The notes: generated by a model not told the origin, from the sequence alone. A stretch of DNA of 11,771 nt from SG8-4 sp964598225 (GCA_964598225.1 CAZRBG010000109.1:1-11771), one strand, 5' to 3'. Positions 1-7,266 are shown, counted from the first letter of the stretch. Translations and numbers: made by a program.

Positions 1-291
1 GTTTTCAAAAAATCAAGCTGCATTTAGAGTTGGCCTAAATTGCAAAAGTCCAGTTCCTAAGTCTAAAGAGGCGCCTTGGGTTAGCCTCTGTTACTTGTGT
101 TGCCGATGGTTCGCTGTTAGCCTCTCTTTTAAGCTGACTAATCTCTATCGGCTCTTTTTACCGAGTATATACCGATAAGAGTAAAATATTTCGCGTCCAT
201 TGCGCTTGCATTAAATCCTTGCGGCTTCTGCATTTCGGATATATACTGATATGCGAATTGCAGCGTATAACGATCATCGAAAGTGAGGCTT
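1..291. other. Intergenic leader upstream of the membrane-TPR gene
   Basis: No convincing gene is visible. The stretch is AT-richer than the neighbouring coding DNA. It holds two copies of GTTAGCCTCT (80-89 and 116-125), the palindrome AAGGCGCCTT-like core near 71-76, and two copies of TATATACYGATA (166-177 and 240-251) spaced 74 bp apart. One forward frame is open from base 2 to a TAA at 176-178, but it has no start and a Cys/Leu-rich translation that resembles nothing I know, so it is not called as a gene tail. Confidence 0.5.
219..247 (+). promoter_or_regulatory. Candidate sigma-70-type promoter for the membrane-TPR gene
   Basis: A TTGCGG hexamer (219-224) is followed after 17 bp by TATACT (242-247, five of six consensus bases). 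Transcription would begin near 254, giving a leader of roughly 40 nt before the ATG at 292. The -35 matches only in its first three bases. The -10 overlaps one copy of the TATATACYGATA repeat, so a regulator bound there would compete with polymerase. This is inferred from motifs alone. Confidence 0.25.
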
Positions 292-2163
292 ATGAGTGAT
301 AAGGGGACGGAGAAGGCGCCGATTGCCGTCCAGAAGTCTTTCATGGCCGTCGGCCCGACTCTTCACTACAGCCACAAGAACGTCCAGATATGCTGGCTGC
401 TGGCTCTGGCGGCTTTCGGCGTGACCTGTCTGGTCTGGTCGAAGATCGTCACGGGCAACTTCTGGTCGTTCGATGCGCAGACCTCGATGGATCCGGCGTC
501 CTGGCGGCTGGGTGAGTACATTACTGCGGGCGTAAGCATCTTCGAGTACCCGTGGCAGATTGTCGTATTGGGTTTGCTCATGGGCGTTCTGGCCGTGGTA
601 CCGATGTTGATATCTCAATTAATGAGTTTTCGCTACAGCGTACCGCTTATTCTGATGGTGTTCTTTTTCGCCAATCTGCCCGGCTTTGCTCTCTGTCTGC
701 TTATCAGTTGCGTCGCGGTTGCGTGCCGGCCGCTTCGCTTTCGCTCGCGCTTTATCGCCATAGCGCTGTGTGCGGCGCCGCAGCTTATCTATTGGGCGTA
801 TTTCGGCGGGGCTCAAGGGGTCGAGGCAATCAAATGGGGAGTCTCGTTCACGCCCTGGATTTGCGCCTGGCTCGATGCGCTTATTATAGCGGGATTGGTT
901 CTGGGCATCGGTCACTACACCCGCTACAAGCCGGGTCTGACGGCGATTTTCACTACACTCACGCTCACTATCGCTCTCGTCGTGTTCGAGAAAGCGATTG
1001 GTTTCGACGAGCTGGACTACAATCTCTATGTTGCAAACAAGAATCCCGAGCACGTCGAGATGTTTCACGACCGCAGTATCAGCGAAGCTCTTGACGCTAC
1101 GATACAGGATTCGGCCACTCAGGAATACCTCGAAGATTCATCCTATCCTCCCGACCCGATAGCCAGGCGTGCGGAACTCAAAAGGGTAATGCAGGAAAAG
1201 CTGCAATCCCGCGGGCGCTGGCCCCATTGGTTCATAGTTCCCGAAAGCCTGAAATATCAACAAAAGAAAACCGAACTTATCGAGGAGTACGACACGTTTA
1301 TCTCCATTCGTCCCGACAGCCGGCGGATACCGATAGTGCTCTACTTTAAGGCGATGGTGCAGGAATACGCCCCGGACACCGAGCTGCTCGTACAAAAGGA
1401 GGTGCTGCACTTCTACAGCGACTATCCTCACGAGCGTGCGCGGAAGACGTGGTGGATGCTGTTCCGGGATTTCGACAATAGTCCGGAGTCGCTCGAAGCG
1501 CGCTGGCGTCTGGCCAAATATTACGCGGGCCAGAGGGCGTTCGGGCAGGCGGAGGAGCTGCTCGCCGAAGCTCAGGTTATGTTGGCGGGCGTCCAAACCA
1601 GACTTTCAGAAGCCGAAAGCTCTTCTTCGAGCGGGCTTTTCGGGCTATTCCGCAAGCCCGCCGATACCGCATTAACGCTGTCAAAGCTCGAAGAGCTGCG
1701 GATGAGGCTGGATCGAGTACAACTGCTTATCAGCACGGAGAACCGAACGGACGATCCCGGATCGATCGAAAGGCTTGCCAAGTTCGTAATGCTCAACCCG
1801 CACGCAACCGACTACGCCCAGCACCTCGACGGGCTGCTCGAGCAAACCGATGCTGATGATAAACTGCGCGACAACATCCTGCTGGCCCAGGCAAAACTCA
1901 TCGACGACGAGCATACTCGAGCCGAGAAACTCGCCGAGTTGCACGCCGAACACAGCAAGACCGACGGTGGGATGCTCGCACTGTACGAGCTTGGCCTGCT
2001 GCAGATCGGCATGGGGCATCGACTGGATCCGGACAACACCGAATTCCGGCGGAAGTTCTTCGAGCAGGCAAGGACGAATCTGGAAAAGTTCGTAGAGCTG
2101 TACCCCAACAGTTTCTACATCGAACAAGTCAAGAAAAACCTCGAGGGCCTTCCGAGCAATTGA
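292..2163 (+). CDS. Multi-pass inner-membrane protein with periplasmic TPR-like C-terminal domain
   Basis: I do not recognise a named family. A GTG at 283 is in frame, but I prefer the ATG at 292 because the GTGAGG at 283-288 then serves as its ribosome binding site. Numbering here is from the GTG. About seven hydrophobic segments lie at residues 34-52, 90-110, 119-131, 132-148, 156-175, 190-212 and 217-237. The positive loops (R149-R156 and H211-K216) fit an inside position only if 119-148 is a hairpin of two short helices, which would put residues 238-626 in the periplasm. That part is helical and charged. TPR-like pairs are visible around 404-436 and 560-612, the latter ending in a typical EKFVELYPNS. 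A Ser-rich linker with GLFGLFRKP lies at about 445-458. It may scaffold an envelope complex. It stands alone and converges on the DUF1080 gene, with 130 bp between the two stop codons. Confidence 0.85.
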   Translation: MSDKGTEKAPIAVQKSFMAVGPTLHYSHKNVQICWLLALAAFGVTCLVWSKIVTGNFWSFDAQTSMDPASWRLGEYITAGVSIFEYPWQIVVLGLLMGVLAVVPMLISQLMSFRYSVPLILMVFFFANLPGFALCLLISCVAVACRPLRFRSRFIAIALCAAPQLIYWAYFGGAQGVEAIKWGVSFTPWICAWLDALIIAGLVLGIGHYTRYKPGLTAIFTTLTLTIALVVFEKAIGFDELDYNLYVANKNPEHVEMFHDRSISEALDATIQDSATQEYLEDSSYPPDPIARRAELKRVMQEKLQSRGRWPHWFIVPESLKYQQKKTELIEEYDTFISIRPDSRRIPIVLYFKAMVQEYAPDTELLVQKEVLHFYSDYPHERARKTWWMLFRDFDNSPESLEARWRLAKYYAGQRAFGQAEELLAEAQVMLAGVQTRLSEAESSSSSGLFGLFRKPADTALTLSKLEELRMRLDRVQLLISTENRTDDPGSIERLAKFVMLNPHATDYAQHLDGLLEQTDADDKLRDNILLAQAKLIDDEHTRAEKLAELHAEHSKTDGGMLALYELGLLQIGMGHRLDPDNTEFRRKFFEQARTNLEKFVELYPNSFYIEQVKKNLEGLPSN

Positions 2164-2293
2164 GGTTTGCCTTCTGTTCGGCGTACCCTGGCATTGGCGG
2201 ACAGGCCCACACCCCGACCGCCGCGTCGCGAATATCCGGGATTGAGGTTACCGCCCTCTCGGCAGGGTGTGTACTGCACGCCAAAGGCCGTTT

Positions 2294-4198
2294 TCAGTTC
2301 AATTCCTTTATATAGATATTGGCAAATTGTATCGGGTCGCCGTGATGCTGGAGTGCGATTGGGCCTTTCGTCGGGATTCCGGGCAGTGTGGCCTTATCGA
2401 TCACTGTCTTGCCGTTTAGCACTACTGTCACCGTATCGTCGACGGCGGTAATGACAAAACGGTTCCAGCGCCCCGGCGGATTGTCGGCCTTGACCAATGG
2501 CGTCGCGCCTCGGCGCACCTCTGGCGGCATTGACCGGTCTTTGCGATAGCCCCAAATCTCGCCCGAGCCGATGGGCCAGTTCCAGATATTTATCTGGCTC
2601 TTGGCCGTGCCGCGAAGATATATGCCGCTGTCGCCGGCGTCCATTACCTCGACTGTCTTGATCTCGCCGTCTGCATCCTTCGCTTCACTGCCGTCCGGCA
2701 ATATCACCGGCGCTTGTTCCGGTCGAGGCTTTCGCGGCTGGCGCCAGTCCACAATCAGCACGAAGTTGCCGAACTCTTTCTGCGTCCACAGGTGCTTGTC
2801 CTTCGCCTCGCTCTTGCCGTCGTAGTCCAGAATCCAGTTCTTGGCCTGCCAGTGACCTTCGTGGCCCGGCGCGTTCTTCCAGCCGCGAAGATCGAGCCCG
2901 TTATAGAGGCAGCGGAATCCCTCGGCCTCCTTCGCGACCATCTCCGGCGGCGGACTGGAGCCTGGCAGCTCCTGAATGCGAATACTGCGAAAATGTATCT
3001 CGCTGCCCTCGGATTCCAGGCATATATAGCCTTTGCGCGGATTGAGGTCGTAGCCGCGAGTGACGACTTTGCCGTTTACCGCCAGCGTAGCCGTTCCGTT
3101 TCTGCTCTCGACACGGTAGTGATTCCACTGGCCGGTGGGATTCATCCGGTCCTCGGCAGGCAGCGAACGCGACCAGCCCCTCGGATGAGGTTTGTCGGGT
3201 CTCATAGTCGCGCCGTGAATCGAAAACATATCGCCGGCATTGCCGTCCATGATCTGCACCTCGATCGACCGCGTGAAAGGCTGGCCCGGGGCAGTTACGG
3301 GATCGGAATGGATGAACAGGCCGGCGTTGCCGCCTTTTTTCGTATGGCGCCATTCCAGCTCCAGCACGTAGTTCTCGTAATGCCTGTCGGTCCTCAAGAC
3401 CCCGGTAGGAACCCCGGAGCAGACGATCATACCGTTTTCCACCTGCCACGTCTCCGGCGCACAGTTGACGTTTACCCAGCCGTCGAGGTTTCTGCCGTTG
3501 AATAGCGGCACAAAGTCCGCCGTTTCGGCGTCGAGCTTCTTGATTCGGATGTTGCGTAATGTGATTGAACCGTTGAGATTTTGGAATCCGATGTGGCCCT
3601 TGAGCGGCCGTTCGGCCAGAGGAGGACCTTTCTGCTGGCGGGCCCTGGTCTCCTTCGACAGATCGACGTCGATAATCTTCTCGCCGTTGAGCACGATCTT
3701 AAGGTGATTGCCGCGCGCAGTAATTTCCCACGAGTTCCACTCACCGGGCGGTTTGACGGCGTCGCTGCTCGGGGCGATCTCGTCGTAGATCGATCCAGTC
3801 CGCTGCTTCGGCTGAGAGCGGCCACGATAGTAGACTTCATGGTCGACAACCTGAATCTCCATCGCCGTATAAGCCGGATCGCCATACGGCGGGAAACGCA
3901 GCCCTATACCGCCGTTGCTGCCGCGTGTTATTTTGGTCTCGAGTTTGAGAACAAAATCGCCGTACTCATCCGGCGACATGATCCACGTCCGCTTGCCCAG
4001 CCCGCGAAGAACGCCGTCCTCGAGTTCCCAGGGCTTGCCCGGAACTCTTTGCGGCCTGCGCAAATCGGACCAGTCGCTGACCTTCCAGCCCTCGAGGCCA
4101 TCTCTGCCGAAAAGCGGTTCGAACCCATCCTCGGCTGCGTGCGAAACACTCATGCAGCAAAATGCGCCGACAAAAAGAATAAGGTTAAGTCGTTTCAT
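2294..4198 (-). CDS. Secreted protein with three tandem DUF1080 (3-keto-disaccharide hydrolase family) domains
   Basis: This 634-residue protein has a Sec signal peptide (residues 1-21, cut after VSHA). Three copies of the DUF1080 fold follow, at about 26-222, 228-412 and 427-634. Each opens with an F/L-x-G-x-x-L-x-GW signature (EPLFGRDGLEGW, VPLFNGRNLDGW, RCLYNGLDLRGW). Each also carries a GEWN/GQWN/GRWN turn, an LNG or VNG strand, and a closing strand such as GPIALQHHGDPIQF. The family forms concanavalin-like jelly rolls, and characterised members cleave 3-keto-glycosides. Single-domain members are about 200-250 residues, so this is a triplication. Domain 3 has a hydrophilic insert near 490-513 and the most canonical C-terminal signature; domain 2 is the most divergent. 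GGAG at 4207-4210 lies 8 nt before the ATG. It is the second gene after the barrel glycosidase, 111 bp away, and is probably co-transcribed. Substrate is unknown. Confidence 0.93.
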   Translation of the reverse strand: MKRLNLILFVGAFCCMSVSHAAEDGFEPLFGRDGLEGWKVSDWSDLRRPQRVPGKPWELEDGVLRGLGKRTWIMSPDEYGDFVLKLETKITRGSNGGIGLRFPPYGDPAYTAMEIQVVDHEVYYRGRSQPKQRTGSIYDEIAPSSDAVKPPGEWNSWEITARGNHLKIVLNGEKIIDVDLSKETRARQQKGPPLAERPLKGHIGFQNLNGSITLRNIRIKKLDAETADFVPLFNGRNLDGWVNVNCAPETWQVENGMIVCSGVPTGVLRTDRHYENYVLELEWRHTKKGGNAGLFIHSDPVTAPGQPFTRSIEVQIMDGNAGDMFSIHGATMRPDKPHPRGWSRSLPAEDRMNPTGQWNHYRVESRNGTATLAVNGKVVTRGYDLNPRKGYICLESEGSEIHFRSIRIQELPGSSPPPEMVAKEAEGFRCLYNGLDLRGWKNAPGHEGHWQAKNWILDYDGKSEAKDKHLWTQKEFGNFVLIVDWRQPRKPRPEQAPVILPDGSEAKDADGEIKTVEVMDAGDSGIYLRGTAKSQINIWNWPIGSGEIWGYRKDRSMPPEVRRGATPLVKADNPPGRWNRFVITAVDDTVTVVLNGKTVIDKATLPGIPTKGPIALQHHGDPIQFANIYIKELN

Positions 4199-4211
4199 AG
4201 TAATGTCTCCA

Positions 4212-4258
4212 GGTGGGGTGGGACCTGCCCTGAGCGAAGTCGAATGGGTTGCCCCACC
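4212..4258. repeat. Palindromic element with GGTGGGG/CCCCACC ends
   Basis: GGTGGGG (4212-4218) and CCCCACC (4252-4258) are inverted around a core that contains CTGAGCGAAGTCGAA (4230-4244), a word I associate with dispersed repeats in many bacterial genomes. The element starts 2 bp upstream of the DUF1080 ribosome binding site (minus strand), so its hairpin would form in the leader of that gene. It shares its ends with the copies at 4283-4300 and 5995-6012. No coding potential is seen in it. Confidence 0.6.
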
Positions 4259-4282
4259 GCAATACGTTTTAACACCCCCCGT

Positions 4283-4300
4283 GGTGGGACAAGCCCCACC
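4283..4300. repeat. Palindromic element, second copy
   Basis: GGTGGGACAAGCCCCACC forms GGTGGG/CCCACC arms and lies 10 bp past the stop codon of the barrel glycosidase gene. It could form a hairpin at the 3' end of that reading frame. No T tract follows on the minus strand (a run of six G follows), so it is not a convincing intrinsic terminator. It matches the 5995-6012 copy at 17 of 18 positions. Confidence 0.6.
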
Positions 4301-4309
4301 CTACATTTT

Positions 4310-6034
4310 CTACCGGTCACTCACAAGCTCACCGAATGGGGCGAGGAGCTCGTATTTGTTTCGCCACGTTGTATACATGATTCCCATTGCGCCTGGCGTC
4401 CTGTCCAGCACCTCCAGCCAGCCTCTCGGATTCTCGAGAGTATCGCCGTCGTAGTAAGCACCTGCAAGAGTCCTGAAACCCAGCGACGAAAAGAATCCGA
4501 GACTCTCAACTCGCTTGTCGTAGTACCAGCAGACGATGGTCAGGTCCTCCGGGATATAATTCCACGAGCCGGTGAAGTCGCCGTCTACCAGGTAATAATC
4601 GTCGTGAGCATTGTGGTTCGGGTCGAACATGTCCGACCAAATCAAAATCTCGGCATCCGGATTCACGCTTCGGATTATCTCGACCTGCCTCGTGACGCAA
4701 TCGCCGAGTATCTGCGCCATGGTCAGCCCGCGCTCTTTGCACGCCCGACAGGCGCCTCCGGCCCTTATCTCGTCCATGCTCAGAAGATATTTGTTTGGGG
4801 CCAGCCGCTCGTGCAGGAGTCGGGCCTGTCTTTGCCAGTACTCATAAACTTCCGGCTCGGACATGCACGCCGTGACCTGGCCTCTGTTAATCGCCAGTCC
4901 GTGATAGTAGCTCACTCGCAGGCGCTGCCCGTTTTCGATTCTGCTTTGCGGCAGTATCTCTATACTTGGGCAGTCGTGGTCGAATCTGAAATTTAGTTCG
5001 GTATCTGCTATCTCGGCATAATCCTCGTTCTCGATGTACTCGGTTCCCGTGCTCTCCGACCGTACCGTAACCGGCGTGCCCGGGCGGCGAAGAACGTTCA
5101 GCAGGCCTACCTCTTCGACCTGAAGATCGTCGATCCAGAACCGGCCCGATACGCCACGCCAGACGCCGACGTAAATCCTGACCTTGTCGTACTCCAGGCT
5201 GTTGAAACCCATCTCGACCTTTCGCCAGTCGGTAGTCGAAGGCACTGCCGGGTCCCACGGCGCAAGATTCCGCCCATCCGAAGTCAGTACCTGGATACGA
5301 AAAGGGCTGTCGGCCTCGAGAGCTTTTGTCCTGACCGTGCAGCTTACTCGGTAGCAGCGCTGCGGCTTAACTTCGATTTCCTGCATCACCCTGGCGTGGC
5401 CCCCCTCGTATCTGCCGAAGTTCTCGAACCTCAGGGACGTCCCGCCGCTATTGTAGATCGCATTATCCGCAAACGAGACATCACCGGGTCTGTCGTGGAA
5501 TCGGTAACCGACCATAAGGTTGCCTTCGTATTCTTCGAAGCCGCCGTTTTTGATAGCCGCCGGGGAATCCTGAACTAAGTGAGCGCTGTTGTCTTCAACA
5601 ACGTACAGAGAATCTTTGACCAGCAACCCCGCCGCGAGGTTCTTATTGTGCCCGAGAATTGCGCCTCCGTAGCCGACCGAGAAAATGTTCGGGATTATCT
5701 CGATATTACCCCGCTTGCAAATGTTTCGCACCTGTTCGAGCCGGGTGAAGTAAGCCGGGCGCTGGCGGTCGAGCCTGTCGAGGCCGGCTGACAGGACCAT
5801 GCCGTTGAGCCCCGACTCGGCGGCGGTTTCCACTATCCGTCGGATATCCGCGACATCGCCGTCGCTCCGCAGCGAGCGCGATACAAAAACCCACCGATGC
5901 GGCAGAACCTTACCCTGACAGAGCGAGCCGAGAGAAACCAGCAACAATATTAATCCCGGCACACAGAATCGGTCCCGGCCCGCTGATTTTGGATGGTGGG
6001 GCAAGCCCCACCCTGCAATCTTTGACATGATCAT
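4310..6034 (-). CDS. Secreted (beta/alpha)-barrel glycoside hydrolase-like protein with inserted carbohydrate-binding domain
   Basis: I chose the ATG at 6034 (574 residues) because AGGAG at 6046-6050 sits 11 nt upstream; the longer frame to 6136 has no such support. Residues 1-23 form an unusually long n-region. A hydrophobic stretch (about 24-37) ends in SLCQG, consistent with Sec export. The first half of a barrel (about 45-155) has strand/helix repeats such as GLNGMVLSAG and IEIIPN. A jelly roll of CBM4/9 type follows (about 162-308), beginning NGGFEE and closing with FWIDDLQVEEVG. After a beta-rich segment the second barrel half runs from about 376. It holds LLSMDEI (D421-E422), in the position expected of a GH20/GH84-like acid pair, and then a CRAC cysteine pair (429/432). 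Enzymatic activity is inferred from fold and this D-E only. It heads a probable operon with the DUF1080 gene. Confidence 0.85.
   Translation of the reverse strand: MIMSKIAGWGLPHHPKSAGRDRFCVPGLILLLVSLGSLCQGKVLPHRWVFVSRSLRSDGDVADIRRIVETAAESGLNGMVLSAGLDRLDRQRPAYFTRLEQVRNICKRGNIEIIPNIFSVGYGGAILGHNKNLAAGLLVKDSLYVVEDNSAHLVQDSPAAIKNGGFEEYEGNLMVGYRFHDRPGDVSFADNAIYNSGGTSLRFENFGRYEGGHARVMQEIEVKPQRCYRVSCTVRTKALEADSPFRIQVLTSDGRNLAPWDPAVPSTTDWRKVEMGFNSLEYDKVRIYVGVWRGVSGRFWIDDLQVEEVGLLNVLRRPGTPVTVRSESTGTEYIENEDYAEIADTELNFRFDHDCPSIEILPQSRIENGQRLRVSYYHGLAINRGQVTACMSEPEVYEYWQRQARLLHERLAPNKYLLSMDEIRAGGACRACKERGLTMAQILGDCVTRQVEIIRSVNPDAEILIWSDMFDPNHNAHDDYYLVDGDFTGSWNYIPEDLTIVCWYYDKRVESLGFFSSLGFRTLAGAYYDGDTLENPRGWLEVLDRTPGAMGIMYTTWRNKYELLAPFGELVSDR
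5995..6012. repeat. Perfect palindromic element inside the glycosidase signal region
   Basis: GGTGGGGCAAGCCCCACC is a perfect inverted repeat (arms 5995-6002 and 6005-6012). It lies inside the reading frame of the barrel glycosidase and encodes residues GLPHH of the n-region, immediately after MIMSKIAGW. No in-frame ATG follows it before the hydrophobic core, so the repeat is translated if the 6034 start is right. A related copy lies just past the stop codon of the same gene. Confidence 0.7.
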
Positions 6035-6067
6035 CTGCAAGTAATCTCCTAATGATTCCGGACGCCC

Positions 6068-6076
6068 ATAATACCA
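6068..6076 (-). promoter_or_regulatory. Candidate extended -10 promoter for the glycosidase/DUF1080 operon
   Basis: On the minus strand this reads TGGTATTAT, a TGn extended -10 with a five-of-six TATAAT match. Transcription would start near 6061, leaving about 27 nt before the ATG at 6034 with AGGAG inside the leader. No good -35 is evident (TGGCAT 18 bp upstream is poor), as is usual for extended -10 promoters. Confidence 0.35.
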
Positions 6077-6532
6077 CAGTCGCTCCACCTGATGCCAGTA
6101 GATTCTGCTACCCAATCGGATCGATGCGCAGACCATAAGATAGACAAGAAGTGCGCCCGGGCAACATCTTTGGTGATAAGAATGTTGACATTAGTATGGA
6201 CATGCACAATAATCGCTTTGGCTGGTAAGTTTCCTTTGAATTATGGCGAAACAGGCAAATATTGCTTGCATAAACATCCGTGATCCAAAACAGCGGTGTG
6301 CGGGTCTGCTCGCCGAACACGGCAGTCAGATACCTCAGAGTGAAATGTATGCCCGAGTTTCAGATACGATAGATATCGAAATCTTGTGCGATCGCTGCCA
6401 ACGAAGTTTCAAGCCGTTTGCCGACCGCGCCAGAGCTGTTTTTCAGCCCAGGTAATGTGCCTGAATCCGCAGGGTGCGACAGCCGCGCCGGTTTACTCCT
6501 TCTGATCTTCTGGCTTGTATAATTACCTGTTC
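6077..6532. other. Intergenic stretch without a supported gene
   Basis: Short frames exist on both strands (for example a 70-codon forward frame from 6243), but none has a ribosome binding site or recognisable protein features. The stretch lies between the 3' end of the small lipoprotein gene and the 5' end of the glycosidase gene, both leftward. I see no clear intrinsic terminator and no long repeat in it. Confidence 0.5.
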
Positions 6533-6883
6533 CTACTCTGACGACGTATCGGCGGCGCTGGCGGTTATTTTGGGTTGGGTGAATACTACCTGGCGATTGG
6601 TGCCGTTGGCGGTGATTCGGATCAGGTCGTCGCTTCTTTTTTCCGGGCCGTCGGGCCAGCGCATTATCAGACCCTTTGCCTCGAGGTATCCGCTTTCATA
6701 GTCCTCATTGTCGACGTCGTACCAAAGGACTTTCGGGCACAGACCCAGGAACTCGCCATCCTGCCTGTAGAGAGTACCGCCGGGCGGATCCGATTTGTAG
6801 GTTACTTTGATTTGTTTCGCCCGGCCACAGCCGGCCGCAACCGCCAGTAGCATGAGAACTGCAACTGTAACGCCCCGTTTCAT
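6533..6883 (-). CDS. Small lipoprotein with PEGA-like motif
   Basis: The protein has 116 residues and starts at the ATG at 6883, preceded by GAGAGGGGG about 6 nt upstream. The frame is open further to 7081, but that extension lacks a start context and would bury the signal peptide. MKRGVTVAVLMLLAVAAGC is a lipoprotein signal peptide with lipobox V-A-A-G-C19. The mature part begins with a strand-rich segment reading SDPPGGTLYRQDGEFLG, like the opening of a PEGA domain (bulky-x-S-x-P-x-G-A-x-V-Y-x-x-G-x-x-x-G). It continues with an acidic YDVDNEDYESGYL and ends in a Thr/Ser-rich tail. PEGA-like domains are often surface or periplasmic modules. The exact role is unknown, and the domain call is from motif resemblance only. 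It is not clearly in an operon; the glycosidase gene starts about 500 bp downstream. Confidence 0.8.
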   Translation of the reverse strand: MKRGVTVAVLMLLAVAAGCGRAKQIKVTYKSDPPGGTLYRQDGEFLGLCPKVLWYDVDNEDYESGYLEAKGLIMRWPDGPEKRSDDLIRITANGTNRQVVFTQPKITASAADTSSE

Positions 6884-6990
6884 CGTTTTCCCCCTCTCAT
6901 AGAAGTAGCGGGCCCGCACATTCAGTCGGACCATCGGATTAAGAACCCCGCATTCCAGACTAAAGCATAAGAAATAGTTCCTTCGAGTGC

Positions 6991-7035
6991 AAAAAGGCCT
7001 CTGCTGGAAGGAGTCAGAATGGAGAAAGCAGAGGC
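6991..7035 (-). terminator. Terminator-like hairpin in the leader of the lipoprotein gene
   Basis: A perfect 9-bp stem, GCCTCTGCT (6997-7005) with AGCAGAGGC (7027-7035), encloses a 21-nt loop. Read leftward, the stem is followed by one C and then TTTTT (6995-6991), the layout of an intrinsic terminator. It lies about 110 nt upstream of the lipoprotein start, so it would end transcripts coming from the right or act as an attenuator in that leader. The loop is longer than usual. Confidence 0.45.
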
Positions 7036-7153
7036 GCTGATTTGGAAGATTTTCTATAGTTATGTGCCGGCGCTGATGCATTATGTAACGTTTTTAGCAC
7101 AGAATTTTCAAAATTGCAGATCAATCCCAACTGGCTTGCCGGGGCAAGTCTGA
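7019..7153 (+). CDS. Possible 44-residue small protein
   Basis: The ATG at 7019 is preceded by AAGGAG (7008-7013) with a 5-nt spacer, the strongest ribosome binding site on the plus strand of this gap. The ORF runs 44 codons to TGA at 7151-7153. The translation starts MEKAEALIWKIFYSYVPALM and has a hydrophobic middle (about residues 7-26) that could be an amphipathic or membrane helix. The first twenty codons favour GCG, CTG, GTG and CCG like the neighbouring genes; the last fifteen do not. The ribosome binding site and start codon lie in the loop of the 6997-7035 hairpin. No homologue is recognised. It could be a chance ORF or the start of a truncated gene. Confidence 0.35.
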   Translation: MEKAEALIWKIFYSYVPALMHYVTFLAQNFQNCRSIPTGLPGQV

Positions 7154-7266
7154 AACTGTCGATTTCTTGATACCTTACTCGCTACGGGATCGCTCGGCGG
7201 CGTTGTTGTCCCGCCGGCGCCGGGCAGGTTAGGATTAAACCGGCAAAAAATGCTCTGATTCGCAAT

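Noticed and set aside
2..178. Open forward frame entering from the window edge, possible tail of an upstream gene
   Set aside because: Its translation is Cys/Leu/Ser-rich and unlike a protein tail I know, the DNA is AT-richer than the other genes, and no start is visible.
2714..4996. Two long forward open frames (263 and 471 codons) opposite the DUF1080 and glycosidase genes
   Set aside because: They are antisense shadows of GC-rich coding DNA. The translations lack domain features, while the minus-strand frames have signal peptides and clear family motifs.
6035..6136. N-terminal extension of the glycosidase frame to an ATG at 6136
   Set aside because: There is no ribosome binding site, and the extension would place 34 extra residues before the signal peptide. 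AGGAG at 6046-6050 favours the ATG at 6034.
6388..6395. GCGATCGC, the cyanobacterial HIP1 octamer
   Set aside because: I noticed only this one copy, which is expected by chance; there is no sign of a HIP1-rich genome.
6243..6455. 70-codon forward ORF in the intergenic stretch
   Set aside because: It has no ribosome binding site and no hydrophobic core or motif, and its codon use does not resemble the neighbours.
6884..7081. N-terminal extension of the small lipoprotein frame
   Set aside because: It would bury the lipoprotein signal peptide; a strong GAGAGGGGG site lies just before the ATG at 6883.
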